A DNA stretch of 64,000 bases from CAWATZ01 sp963784995 (lineage in GTDB: Bacteria; Planctomycetota; Planctomycetia; Gemmatales; Gemmataceae): positions 1,302,001-1,366,000 of the forward strand of contig CAWATZ010000002.1 of assembly GCA_963784995.1 (NCBI GenBank). Reading direction: 5' to 3'. The notes below the pieces were generated by a model. It searched no databases, had not been told where the DNA came from, and saw only the letters and a list, made by a program, of their open reading frames with translations. A program made the translations under genes and the position numbers. Each line of letters begins with the position of its first letter. Position 1 is the first letter of the stretch. Of this stretch, positions 37,245-46,878 are shown one piece after another.

Positions 37245-38506
37245 GAGCCCGCAGGGATCCGCATCAATGTTCCATTCCGCGGCACGATCAGCACCAGCCG
37301 TCGCGTCGGCGTTGGCCGGTATCGCGGAGCCAGTTCCAGGCTCGCCGAACGCACGGCGGTCCCGAGGACCAGCTGCATCTGTCGCATCGCGAACGGCTTG
37401 CCCACGCAGGTCCGGCCACTGAAGCCGAATGGGAAGAACGCATGCTCGTAGCGCTGGCCGCTCTGGAACCGCTCCGGTCGAAACGCATTCGGGTCCGGAA
37501 ACACCTCCGGATTGTGCTGGGCCAGGTAGGTGCAGGGGATCACTTTCTGGCCGCGGCGCACCTCGAAATCGCCGAGGCGAAAATCCGCCGTCGTGGTTCG
37601 CGACAGATGCACCACGACCGGACACAGACGCATGCTCTCCTTGATGCAGGCCAGGAGCAGCGGCTGCGCTTCGGGGCTGTCCTTCTCCTCGCGGATCTGC
37701 TCCACCAGGTTGCGGTCACCGTAGACGTGGGCGAACGCCCAGGCCATGGTCGCGGCCGCCGTGTCATGGCCGAACAGCAGCAGGCTCAGCACCTCCTCGA
37801 CCACGTCTTCCTCGCACAGACCGCCCCACTCGGCCGCCGCCGTGAGCCGGGCGAGAATGGTTTCGCGGCCCCCAGATTTCGTTCCGTGGCGGATCTGCTG
37901 ACGGATCAGGTCGCACAGTTGCTGGCGATTGCGGACCGCTCGGCCCCAGGGACTCCACGAGCCGAAGTCCACGCGCAGCAGCGGCGAAAAGAGAATGAGC
38001 GGGTTGCGGAACGAATTCAGGAACAGCTCGACCGTCGCTTCCGCGACTCCGGCGACGCCGCTGGCCTCGCCGAACATGGCGGCCGCCATGACCTTCCGCG
38101 TGATCCGTTGCAGCACCGGATACATCGAGAACGTCTTGCCGCGAGGAAGTCCGGCGACTACGGCCCGCGTCTGCCGCACCGTCAGCTCGTCGTAAGCGTG
38201 CAGGGCGTCGCCTCGGAACAGCGGAGCGATCATCTGATGCCGGGCCGCGTGGGCCTCGCCGTCGAGCATGATCAGGGAGCGACTGCCGAGAATGGCTCGC
38301 AGCGCGGTCACGGCCTTGCCGGCATCGAGGTCCTTGTGATGCACAATCTCCGCGATCAAGCGGGGATCGCCGGTCATCAGCACGTCGCCCAGCACCGGCA
38401 AGCGGATGCGAAACGTCAGTCCATACCGCCGCCGGGCTTCGTCCAGCAGCCCATAGGGATTGACCAACCAGCGGCAGCCATCTCGGAGATAGCGGAGCGG
38501 ATTCAT
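37148..38506 (-). CDS. Cytochrome P450
   Basis: This 452-residue P450 has all the expected motifs: I-helix LLLFGHDTAAATMAW (oxygen-activation HDTA) near residue 245, ExxR in CIKESMRLCP near 298, and the heme-binding loop FFPFGFSGRTCVG with Cys367. It is soluble in appearance, as bacterial P450s usually are. The start ATG overlaps the preceding radical SAM stop as TGATG. About the last 33 residues (after RIPAGS) are coded by the palindromic repeat and have no resemblance to P450s, so the original stop has probably been displaced by the repeat insertion. Confidence 0.9.
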   Translation of the reverse strand: MNPLRYLRDGCRWLVNPYGLLDEARRRYGLTFRIRLPVLGDVLMTGDPRLIAEIVHHKDLDAGKAVTALRAILGSRSLIMLDGEAHAARHQMIAPLFRGDALHAYDELTVRQTRAVVAGLPRGKTFSMYPVLQRITRKVMAAAMFGEASGVAGVAEATVELFLNSFRNPLILFSPLLRVDFGSWSPWGRAVRNRQQLCDLIRQQIRHGTKSGGRETILARLTAAAEWGGLCEEDVVEEVLSLLLFGHDTAAATMAWAFAHVYGDRNLVEQIREEKDSPEAQPLLLACIKESMRLCPVVVHLSRTTTADFRLGDFEVRRGQKVIPCTYLAQHNPEVFPDPNAFRPERFQSGQRYEHAFFPFGFSGRTCVGKPFAMRQMQLVLGTAVRSASLELAPRYRPTPTRRLVLIVPRNGTLMRIPAGSRGCAARPTAELCNPFGVENRPALSTNPEGVA

Positions 38507-40179
38507 CAGCTGGCCCCTCCGTTTCTGGCGGCGAAATGCCGGGCCACGTCGCGCCGCAGCCGGCGATCGACCCAATGATGCACCAGGTCGAAGATCCCAC
38601 GCACCAGGGAATGCTTCTCGGCCACGCGCTGCTGATGTTCCAGGAGCGCATCCCGCTGGGACGGGGCGTAATTCAGCATCCCCCGATAGAACAGGGCCCC
38701 ATTGAGCGCGACGCGGTTGCGCATGATCCGCTGATCGAGACTCCGAACGTGGTTGCCGACCTCGTCGCACGACATGGTCCGGTGCCGCCAGTACGGGGCC
38801 ATGCTGTAGAGGTTCGGCATCACCTCCAGCAAGAAGCGCTGGCTGTTCTCCGGCTCCAACAGCGGCACTCCGGCCACGCGGGTGCTGAAGGTGGCGAGGA
38901 AGTAGAAGTCCGGCGGCGTCTCTTCGAGGAAGCGGTACGTTCGCTCCAGGGAGGCCGCGGTTTCGCCGGGAAAGCCGACGATCAGGCTGACGACGGTGGT
39001 CAGGCCGTGCCGCCGGCAGTTGGCCAGGGCCTGCCGGTTGGCCTCGACGGTGCAGGACTTGTTCATGTTCTCGAGCAGACTGCGGATCGCCCGATTCAAT
39101 GCCGATCTGTACCTGATGGGCCCCCGCCTCCTTCATCAGGGCCACGATCCGTTCGTCGGCCAGGTCGTCGGCCCGGGCGTAGCAAACCCATTTGACTGGT
39201 AGCCGGCGCTCGATCAGCAAGTGGCAGAACTCGATCAGCCGCTCTCGCGGGAATCGTGAACAGCGAGTCCAGGCAGATGACGTACTCCACTGCCCAGCGT
39301 CTCGACGTAGTGCGACCAGTCGTCGGCCATCTTGCGAGCGCTCTTGCAGCGGAAAACCTTGTCGTCAAAGAGGTAAGGATAGTTGCAGAAGTTGCAGCGA
39401 TAGGGACAGCCGCGGACGCTCTCGTAGTAGATCATCCGGAAACGCCACTGATGATCGCGCTGGGCCAGGCCCCAGTCGGGCGTGACCAGGTCGTCCAGGC
39501 TCCGCCCGGCCGGCACGCCGCTGTACAAAAACCAGGAATGCTCTCCACGCTCGATCCGGCCCCGCTCCGGCGGGTTCAGCTCCCGGCAGCCGGAGCGCAG
39601 CCAGTCCGCGAGCGCGTCCACCAGCATTTCGCCGTACCCGACCGCGACCACGTCAATCCCCGGCAACCCGCCCCAGCGGCCCGACAGCACGCCCATCAGC
39701 GCCCCGCCGGCGACGATGCGATTGTGCGGCCGCTTGAGCCGCTGCACGACCACCTCCAGTTCGCTGAGGTCGTGCAGGTACGTCGTCGAGAGGAAGACAC
39801 AGTTGGTCCGGGCCAGCAGCCGTTCGGCCTCGGCGGGATCGGTGAACAGCGTGTCGAGGCTCATGCACTTGTACGGCAAGCCGGCCTTCTCCGCGAGGGT
39901 CGCGAGGACCACTTCCGTGAGCGGCGGCGTGCTGGTCTCGACGGCATTGGCGAAGTAGTTCCGCACCGTCTGCCGGGTCTCGCCCGGGCGCAGCAGCGAT
40001 TGCAGTTGCTCGCAGACGCCGGCCACGAGCGGCTCGGCCATGGTGAGCTTGACCTTGAGATCGAGCCAGGCATGCCGGGCCTGGGCGAACTGCTCCCAGC
40101 ACTTGCGCACGGCGGAGAACAGGGATTTCTCCTGCGACGTGATCAGGCCGCCGGTCACGATCAGGACGGTGTCGGGCAT
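38506..40179 (-). CDS. Radical SAM enzyme with B12-like domain (three frameshifts)
   Basis: After rejoining three indels (near 39290, 39243 and 39100) the protein is about 558 residues. Its first third has a cobalamin-binding-like pattern (NCVFLSTTYLHDLSELEVVV, NRIVAGGALMG, GIDVVAVGYGE). The cluster site is RGCPYRCNFCNYP (CxxxCxxC) near residue 255. Later elements are VEYVICLDSLFT, QVQIGIESGD, and TVVSLIVGFPGET. The start at 40179 follows GAGGAGG. It overlaps the hydrolase gene by 19 bases and the P450 by one base. Reaction unknown. Confidence 0.82.
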
Positions 40180-41187
40180 GGCGCCTCCTCCGCGTGGCGA
40201 GCCCAGAGGTTGAGCGTCTCGGCCAGGTAATGGGCCAGGGCCGCGACCAGCCGGCGAATGTCCCAGGCCGGCCGCAGGTTGTGGTCCGCTCCCCAGACCG
40301 GATAGACCAGACCGGGGAGCGAGCCAACGTCCGCCAGTGGGATGAGGCCGTCGTTGGGCCCCAGGTGGGCGATGCGGCGCTGGAAGCCGCGCAGCACGGC
40401 GCTGGTGAAATGCTCCTGGAGCGGAAAGCCGACCACGCTGATCAGCAGGACGTGTGGCGGCAGCACCAGCGGATAGTCCAGCCCCGATCCCGGGCCCCAT
40501 TCCAGCTGCCGGGTCACGTTGAAATCGAGCCCCTTCCACCAGCACAGGGCCCGGAAGCCCAGGCGGATCAGCGGTGCCGCGCACAATCCAGTTGGCGATC
40601 GGCGTCCCACTGGACCATGCCGCTGAGGTTGAGCCAGGCGACGACTGGCCGAAACGCCTCGCCGCATCCGGATGGGCGAGGGCGGCCTTGACGTCGGCGG
40701 CGCCCTTGCTTAGCGAGGCGAGCAGGATTCTTCTCGTGGGAATGCTCGGCAAGCCAGTCGCGGATGATCCGGCCATTCTCGGCCGTGGTGCCCATGCTCG
40801 CGGTGGGAATCACGGCGGTACGGCAGCCGTAAGCGGCAACGCGCTGCCGCAAGAGCCGGCCGTCCGCCCCGTCGCCGGCAGCTCCCGGTAGTAGGCTCCG
40901 GGCGCGACCGCGAGCAGCACGTCCATCTGTTTTGGCTCGGCAGGAGCCTCGCCCTCCCGAGGCTGGCTCAGAAGCTCGTTGATGCGGTGGATGAAGGGGC
41001 CATGCTGGTCCGACCGGCAGAGCCGGTCGTAGAGGAGGGCCGTGGCGAAATCCATCCCTTGCTCGGAGGCCAGGCGAGCCAGGGCCGCGTGCGTCGCCTC
41101 GGCCAAGCAAGCGCATCCCGGCCAGCCGGCTGCTCGCGCCAGCAAGTCGCGCTCGTCCTCGGTGTGAATCCCTGGGTCCGTGAGCAT
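40161..41187 (-). CDS. Alpha/beta-hydrolase-like protein (several frameshifts)
   Basis: This gene is scattered over three frames, so the extent is approximate. The start MLTDPGIHTEDERD (41187) leads to LLYDRLCR and MDVLLAVAPGAYYRELPATG. A nucleophile-elbow-like motif is ASLSKGAADVKAAL near 40700. The end (SGLDYPLVLPPHVLLISVVG to PCPTPS) is in one frame. Breaks lie near 40870, 40720 and 40600. A planctomycete repeat coding REGEAPAEP is embedded in-frame near 40933-40960. It could act as a thioesterase or lipase in the operon, but no complete triad was assembled. It heads the nine-gene operon. Confidence 0.6.
40933..40960 (-). repeat. GEAPAEP-coding repeat inside a gene
   Basis: On the minus strand, TCGGGAGGGCGAGGCTCCTG codes for the REGEAP part of REGEAPAEP. 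I recall this same short element, in coding and non-coding positions, from other planctomycete genomes. Here it interrupts a hydrolase-like gene without breaking the frame. Confidence 0.6.
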
Positions 41188-41303
41188 GGGATGCAATCCT
41201 GCATGAAAGCGCACCTGGCGCCTGTGTCCCGCGATTGGTGCTGCACGAGAGAGGATAAGCGGCCGGGAGGACAAGTGCAAGGGGCCAGAGAGGATTTCTG
41301 GCC

Positions 41304-42965
41304 TCAGTACCGCCGCGCCCGGAACAGCCGATGCTGGACAGGCACTTTCCACACTTCCTTGCCCGCAGCGTCTAGTTCAACGACGCACTTGCGGTCGGTG
41401 CTGGTTATCAGCGTGTGACCGTTGGACAATCGGGTGGCCCAGGTAGGATCCTTGACTGCTGTCTCCCACAGGATCTTGCCCGTCGCGTCCGTTTCGACCA
41501 CTCGTTTGCTGCCCGTCAGTGACAGCAGGTACTTCCCATCGGCAAGCTTCTGGACGCCAGCCCAAAACGCCGCCCCCTCGGCGTAACGACTCGGCTTGAA
41601 ACGGCGCACTTCCTTGAGGTTGCTATCGTACTCCATGACCGTGCCGTTGATGTCGATGCAGACGATACTGCCGTCGGGCAAATTCTCGGCGTCGTAGATC
41701 CTGCCCTCTTTCCAGGCGATGCGATAAACTTCCTTCCCAGCGGGAGACAGTTCCAGTAGGGCATCGGAGATGGCGACGAACGTGTTCCCATTGGGCAGGC
41801 GCTGACAACTGACCGGGTGGTTGGTAAGCGTCTTCTCCCAGAGCACCTTGCCCGTCCGGTCGCGTTCGGTGACCTTCTTCGGCCAGAACTCCGCGACCAG
41901 CACTCGGCCGCCGGGCAGCAATCGGACATCATGGGGCGAATCGACGCCACCCACGTGCCAGAGTTGCTTGCCGTCCCTGCCAAAGGCTCGTACGTGGCCC
42001 GGTCCATCGCCGTGCTTCTCCCATTCGCAAATTACCGTCCAGCCCAGCGGCACGTTCTCGAAGCGCACCCGGGTCAGATCGAGTTTGGCGCCCTTGTCGG
42101 CCCACCACTTCCGCCAGGCTTGCTGAACACGTCCGGCGAGCCTCGGCGTCGCTGCCGAGACTGACAGAGGGAGCCGAGTCGCCGGCCGCGATCAGGAGCA
42201 ACTCCTGGGCACGCAGGGCCAGGGAAAGGGAGCCATCGCCAGCAGCGTCGATCAGCACCGGCACCGCTTGCCTGTCGCCGCCGACGAGCAGGGCTGCGGC
42301 CGCATGGAAGCGCACAAAGTCCGAGGAGTCGGTCAGCAGAGCCGCCAGGGCCTTGCGGTGCTCGCTCGCCGCTTTCCCCACGACGTAGGCCGCCCCGGCA
42401 CGGCATGCAGCGGACCTGTCCGCCAGGGCGGTCCGCACTGCCGGCGTCGGCGCGGCGTCCTTCAACCCGACTGCCAGCAGGGCCGCCAGCACGTCGTCGG
42501 ATGGGCCATCCTCCTCGGCCCAGGCGACGTACTCGAGCAGGGCCTGGTCCGCGCCCGCCGGCTTGCGCAGAGCCAGAAGGCGCAGGGCCGCGGCCAGTCG
42601 CTGCAGGATGCGGAGTCCGGTCGATCTCTTCCAGGCAGGCCGTGGCTCGCCGGACCACCTCGGCGTCGCTGCCGGAGAGGGCGGCCCGCAGCAGCGGCAC
42701 GGCCACGGGGCTCGCATCACTGAGGGCCTTGCTGGCCTTTTCCCGGCTGGCAAACGATTCGTCGCCCAGCTGCCGCACCCATTCCTTCAGACGGTCACGC
42801 TCCCGCGACGGTGGGAGTGAGCCCTTTCAGGAAGGCGATGAGCCCGGGGCCATCGGTCTTGCAACCCGCATCGGCCAGGGCCTTCTCGTCGGCATCCCCA
42901 GGCATCGCGGCCAGGGCCAGCGCCAGAGCCAGGCAAGCAGACATGAACGCCTTCCTTTCGTTCAT
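41304..42965 (-). CDS. Secreted HEAT-repeat plus beta-propeller protein (three frameshifts)
   Basis: The signal peptide is MNERKAFMSACLALALALAA. The HEAT-like section (42.8-42.2 kb) has ASREKASKALSDASPVAVPL and DSSDFVRFHAAAALLVGGDR. The propeller section (42.1-41.3 kb) has repeats such as GKQLWHVGGVDSPHDVRLLP and GKILWETAVKDPTWATRLSN. Breaks near 42805, 42618 and 42145 separate these. The total is about 553 residues. HEAT plus WD/PQQ-like propellers are common extracellular scaffolds in planctomycetes. It is on the minus strand, 116 bases upstream of the hydrolase gene, and is probably not part of the metabolite operon. Confidence 0.78.
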
Positions 42966-43288
42966 GGGTTCCCGCGCCAGGAAAGCAACACCCGTGAAGG
43001 GCCGCCGGAGCAGGAGAGAGCGGCCGGCTGCCGAGCTACTCACCTCCAGTTGGACCGTAGCTCATGGAGACCACTCTGATGAGCCGGGCCACGTTGCTCT
43101 GGCGGACCAACGACCTTCCACGGCGTAACGCCGCAGCAGACGCTACCTCCGAACAGCCGGCCGCTCCTGGCTGGTGTATGCGCGACGTCGGCGACGGACA
43201 AGCCGACCTCGATCGGCCCACCCAACGCTGCCGCTACGAAAGCAAGTCGGGCTCCATACAATGGCCCCGATCATCCAGGAGGGTCGTC
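42966..43288. other. Divergent intergenic region with MITE
   Basis: The 323 bases between the HEAT/propeller gene and the ketosynthase gene contain the terminal-inverted-repeat element at 43018-43166. A ribosome site (AGGAGGG at about 43277) belongs to the ketosynthase. I see no other gene; promoters for both divergent genes must lie here. Confidence 0.6.
43018..43166. mobile_element. MITE-like element with 13-base terminal inverted repeats, copy A
   Basis: The ends are GAGCGGCCGGCTG and CAGCCGGCCGCTC, a perfect 13-base terminal inverted repeat. Inside are the conserved segments GAGCTACTCACCTCCA and ACCTTCCACGGCGTAACGCC, the latter with a CGGCGTAACGCCG palindrome. A second, more degraded copy is at 46879-47025 in the same direction. 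No transposase is encoded. Confidence 0.8.
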
Positions 43289-44572
43289 ATGGCGAGGAAA
43301 CGAGTTGTCATCACCGGCATGTCCGTCAACACGCCGCTGGGCGACACACTGGATGGCTTTCTCACGGCTCTTCTCGCCGGGAAATCCGCCCTGTCGCGCT
43401 GGCGGTGCTTCGCCGGGGAGCCCGTTTACAGCAAGGTCGGCGCCGACCTGTCGGACTACGACGTCAGCGCCCGCGTTGCCTCTCTGGAGGGGAAACTGCC
43501 CGCCGAGACGTTCCGCCGGCTTCGCCGATTGTGTTCCCGCGCACCCTGGTCCACGCAACTCACCCTCCTGGTGGCGGCGGACGCCTGGCTGGACGCGAGC
43601 CTGCCTGTGCCGCCGCCCGAGCCGGAGCGGATGGGCGTGATCGTCGGCGGCCACAATCTCCACTCGGGTTACGTCCACCGCAACGCCCGGCAGTTCCTGG
43701 AGGAGCCGGACCTGATCGACGGCCTGTTCGGGGTGCATTACCCCGACACCGACCAGGCCGGCTGCGTCTCGGAGCTGCTGCAAGCGCTGGGCCCAGCCTA
43801 CACAGCGGGGGCGGCCTGTGCCAGCGGTAACCTTGCCATGCGTGCGGCCCTCGACGAGATCCGCCACCACGATCAGGAGGCGGTGCTGGTGATTGGACCC
43901 GCCCTCGACTTCTCACCGGTGGAGGTCCATGCCCTGACGCTGATGGGAGCCGCGTCCTTCGGCACGTTTGACGACGAGCCCGCCAGGGCAAGCCGGCCCT
44001 TCGACGTGCGCCGCAATGGCTTCGTGCCGGCTCATGGTGCGGGGGCCCTGGTGCTGGAAGACCTCGCAGTCGCACGCCGACGTGGGGCCCGGATCTATGC
44101 AGAGGTACTGGCCGTGGCCGCCGGTGCTAACGGGGACCATCTGCCCCGGCCGGACCTGAAAGGCCAGGTCCGGGTGATGCGGCAGGCCCTGAAGGAGAGC
44201 GGCCTGCGCCCCGAGCAGATCGATTACGTCAGCATGCACGCCACCTCGACCCCGGCGGGCGACCTCATCGAAGTCAACGCCCTCAAGGAGGTTTTCGGCC
44301 GGCATGCCTCTCGCCTCAAGGTCAACGCGACCAAGTCGATGCTGGGACACACCTGCTCGGCGGCCGCCGTGGTCGAGCTGATCGCGGCCATTCTCCAGAT
44401 GCGTGCCGGCGTCCTGCATCCATCGATCAACGTGGACGAACTTGACCCCGAGATCGACCTGGACGTTTGCAGGGCCGGTCCGGTGCCTCATCCGGTTAAG
44501 TGTCTGCTGAAGAACGCCTTCGGGTTTGGCGGTCTCAACTGTGTCAGCGTCGTCCGCCGTTACAGCGAGTGA
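43289..44572 (+). CDS. Beta-ketoacyl synthase (ketosynthase, FabF-like)
   Basis: This 427-residue condensing enzyme has an intact Cys-His-His site: Cys177 in TAGAACASGN, His317 in YVSMHATSTPAGD and His354 in NATKSMLGHTCSAAA. It therefore should catalyse decarboxylative condensation, unlike chain-length factors that lack the Cys. Sequence is FabF-like, but it is not in a fatty-acid synthesis cluster with fabD/fabG. The ATG at 43289 follows AGGAGGG. An ACP gene follows after 24 bases, so both are co-transcribed. I infer a dedicated role in lipid or polyketide-type elongation, perhaps feeding the nearby operon. Confidence 0.92.
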   Translation: MARKRVVITGMSVNTPLGDTLDGFLTALLAGKSALSRWRCFAGEPVYSKVGADLSDYDVSARVASLEGKLPAETFRRLRRLCSRAPWSTQLTLLVAADAWLDASLPVPPPEPERMGVIVGGHNLHSGYVHRNARQFLEEPDLIDGLFGVHYPDTDQAGCVSELLQALGPAYTAGAACASGNLAMRAALDEIRHHDQEAVLVIGPALDFSPVEVHALTLMGAASFGTFDDEPARASRPFDVRRNGFVPAHGAGALVLEDLAVARRRGARIYAEVLAVAAGANGDHLPRPDLKGQVRVMRQALKESGLRPEQIDYVSMHATSTPAGDLIEVNALKEVFGRHASRLKVNATKSMLGHTCSAAAVVELIAAILQMRAGVLHPSINVDELDPEIDLDVCRAGPVPHPVKCLLKNAFGFGGLNCVSVVRRYSE

Positions 44573-44596
44573 TCCCACCGGGAGCAGGAGGCAAGA

Positions 44597-44851
44597 ATGA
44601 ATCGTGACGAGATCCTTGCCGTGGTGCTCAAGCACGTCGCAGAGGCTGGGGAAGGTCTTGACCCCGGGGAGATTGATCCGGCTCGGTCGATGAAGGATTA
44701 CGACCTGAGCAGCCTTGACGTCGTCGAGGTCGTCTCCCGCACGATGCAGGTGCTGAAGGTCAAACTCCCCCGGGCGGAGCTGGGCGGCCTGCGGACCATC
44801 AACGGCCTGGTCGATCTGATTCATCGCTCGCTGGCCGCCCGGCACTCCTGA
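44597..44851 (+). CDS. Acyl carrier protein
   Basis: This 84-residue protein has the acyl-carrier fold and the phosphopantetheine site DYDLSSLDVVEV, with Ser39 in place of the usual DSL Ser. Flanking helices are as expected (EILAVVLKHVAEAGEGL; INGLVDLIHRSLAA). The start follows GGAGGC. It is the obligate partner for the upstream ketosynthase. It ends 14 bases before the macrodomain gene, which points the other way. Confidence 0.9.
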   Translation: MNRDEILAVVLKHVAEAGEGLDPGEIDPARSMKDYDLSSLDVVEVVSRTMQVLKVKLPRAELGGLRTINGLVDLIHRSLAARHS

Positions 44852-44864
44852 AGCGGGTCCCGGC

Positions 44865-45344
44865 TCAGAAGTCGTAGACCGTCACCGGCACGTCCTTCTC
44901 GCAAAGCGTCTTCTTGATGAGCGGCTCAATCAGTTCCCACTTGCCGCCAGCCAGGCCGCAGCCGATTCGAGGCAGGTGGACGCTGGCCCCGAGTTCCTGG
45001 GCCTTCTGGGCGACCCTGGCGAGGCATTCCTCGACCGCCTCGTAGCGGATGGGCGGGGTCCTGCTGCTGCCCATCATGCCGTGCTGGGCGACCATGTTGG
45101 CGACCCAGACGTACTCCTCGACCTGAACGAACTGGACCGCGCCGATGCCGAAGTCGTTCTTGTTCCTGGTGCCGTACCATTGCCGGTAGGCCTCTTCCGG
45201 CTCCGGCCAGCGCCGGGAGATGGCGAGGACGAAGCCTTTGCCCCAACCTCCTCGATCGTTGCACACGTGGGCGATGATTTTCACACCCTTGGCCTGGGGA
45301 CAGGTCGCGTCACCCTTGAGGTAGCTGATGTCGGTCACTTTCAT
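44865..45344 (-). CDS. Macrodomain protein (ADP-ribose binding/hydrolase type)
   Basis: This 159-residue protein consists of one macrodomain: ISYLKGDATCPQ, IIAHVCNDRGGWGKGFVLAI (the ADP-ribose loop with Asn and Gly-rich turn) and VHLPRIGCGLAGGKW (the second loop). It resembles the OARD1/ALC1 group, which remove ADP-ribose from acidic residues or O-acyl-ADP-ribose. The start follows GGAGGAA. No ADP-ribosyl transferase gene is seen nearby. Confidence 0.87.
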   Translation of the reverse strand: MKVTDISYLKGDATCPQAKGVKIIAHVCNDRGGWGKGFVLAISRRWPEPEEAYRQWYGTRNKNDFGIGAVQFVQVEEYVWVANMVAQHGMMGSSRTPPIRYEAVEECLARVAQKAQELGASVHLPRIGCGLAGGKWELIEPLIKKTLCEKDVPVTVYDF

Positions 45345-45596
45345 TTCCTCCGGAAAGAGAAGTTGAGACGAGCGTCCTTGTCGCCAGTCTCTTGTACGCG
45401 TTGACTTCCGTTTCGACAACAAAGACAATCAACTTCACTTTCTGGTTCATCGGAGGCCAGAGGTATGGCGATGACCGAATCCGAGTGGTGGCGCCGCGAC
45501 GCCACGCGACGGCCGCCAGGGGGTTTTCCCTTGACAGGCCAGAAGGGGCGATGGAGGATACGGCAAGCCTGTTCCTTCTCCCAGGAGAGTCGAACC

Positions 45597-46865
45597 ATGA
45601 AACGCTGGCCTCTTGTCGCCCTTGTGCTGCTGCTGACCCTGTTCATTGCCCCCGTGCCTTCCACCAAAGCCCAGAAGAAGGAAGCCGACCAGTCAGCCAG
45701 GAAGATCAAGGAACTCCAGAAGGAGCGGATTGCCACCTTGAAGGCGGTGGCAGAAGTAGCCAGCAAACTGTTCCAGGCTGGGAGGGCAAAGTATGTTGAG
45801 CTAATCGAAGCAAGACGGCAGCTTCTGAAGGCGGAACTGGATGCTGCTGAGAAGGAGTCGGAGCGCATCACGATCTTGAAGAAGACCGTGGACACGTGGA
45901 AGGAATCCGAGAAGAAGGTAAAGGAACTCCAGAAGGAGCAGAAGGAGCGGATTGCCACCTTGGAGGCGGTGGCAGAAGTAGCCAGCAAACTGTTCCAGGC
46001 CGGGAGGGCAGAGTATGTTGGGCTAATCGAAGCAAGACGGCAGCTTCTGAAGGTGGAACTGGATGCTGCTGAGAAGCGGAAGCAGGTCGCAAGGGTGACG
46101 GAGGCCGCCGTCCTCACGTTCAAAGCGATGCGTCTGGAAGCAGAGATTGATCTGGAGCGAGCGAAGGGCAAGGAAGCCAAAGAGCGGAAGATCAAGGACC
46201 TCCAGAAGGAGCGGATTGCCACCTTGGTGCAGGTGGTAAACGCAGCCAGCAAACAGTTTCAGCTCGCGAGGGTACGGTATTCTGAGGTAATCGAAGCAGT
46301 GCGGATGCTTCTGAAGGCGGAACTGGAGGCTGCTGAGAAGGAGTCGGATCGCATCACGATCTGGAAGAACGCCGTGGACACGTGGAAGCAATACGAGGAG
46401 CGGGCTGAAATGCTGTTTCAGTTCGCAAGGGTGACGGTGGTCCCCGTCCTCACGTTCAGAGCGATGCGTCGCGAAGCAGAGATTGAACTGGAGCGAGCGA
46501 AGCCCAAGGAAGCCAAAGAGGGGAAGATCAAGGAACTCCAGAAGGAGCGGATTGCCACCTTGAAGAAGCTGTCAGAATGTGTCAGCGACCTGTACACATT
46601 CGCGCGGGCAACGGGTGCTGAGGTAATCGATGCAAGACGGATGCTGCTGAAGGCGAAACTGGATGCTGCTGAGAAGGAGTCGGAGCGCGTCACGATCTTG
46701 AAGAACTTCGTGGACAAGTGGAAGGAATCCGAGAAGCTTGCTGAAGAGTTGACGAAGTCCGCAAGGGTGTCGGGGGCCGCCGTCCTCCAGTTCAAAGCGA
46801 TGCGTCTGGAAGCAGAGATTGAACTGGAGCGAGCGAAGGCCAGGGCAGCCAAAGAGAGGAAGTAA
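45597..46865 (+). CDS. Secreted coiled-coil repeat protein, TolC-like helix pattern
   Basis: This 422-residue protein has a signal peptide (RWPLVALVLLLTLFIAPVPS) and is then almost entirely helical. Four copies of KELQKERIATL-type segments and four LLKAELDAAEKE-type segments show internal duplication; a longer unit ends with FKAMRLEAEIELERAK. The spacing and A/L/E/K heptads recall the periplasmic helices of TolC-family proteins, but there is no beta-barrel section, so it is not a normal TolC. It may be a periplasmic structural protein. The start follows CCAGGAGAG. Confidence 0.8.
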   Translation: MKRWPLVALVLLLTLFIAPVPSTKAQKKEADQSARKIKELQKERIATLKAVAEVASKLFQAGRAKYVELIEARRQLLKAELDAAEKESERITILKKTVDTWKESEKKVKELQKEQKERIATLEAVAEVASKLFQAGRAEYVGLIEARRQLLKVELDAAEKRKQVARVTEAAVLTFKAMRLEAEIDLERAKGKEAKERKIKDLQKERIATLVQVVNAASKQFQLARVRYSEVIEAVRMLLKAELEAAEKESDRITIWKNAVDTWKQYEERAEMLFQFARVTVVPVLTFRAMRREAEIELERAKPKEAKEGKIKELQKERIATLKKLSECVSDLYTFARATGAEVIDARRMLLKAKLDAAEKESERVTILKNFVDKWKESEKLAEELTKSARVSGAAVLQFKAMRLEAEIELERAKARAAKERK

Positions 46866-46878
46866 CCGAGCCTGAAAA

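Noticed and set aside
37148..39220. Apparent radical SAM-P450 fusion of 690 residues
   Set aside because: The radical SAM gene has a proper stop overlapping the P450 start in another frame; the fusion is made by an indel near 39100.
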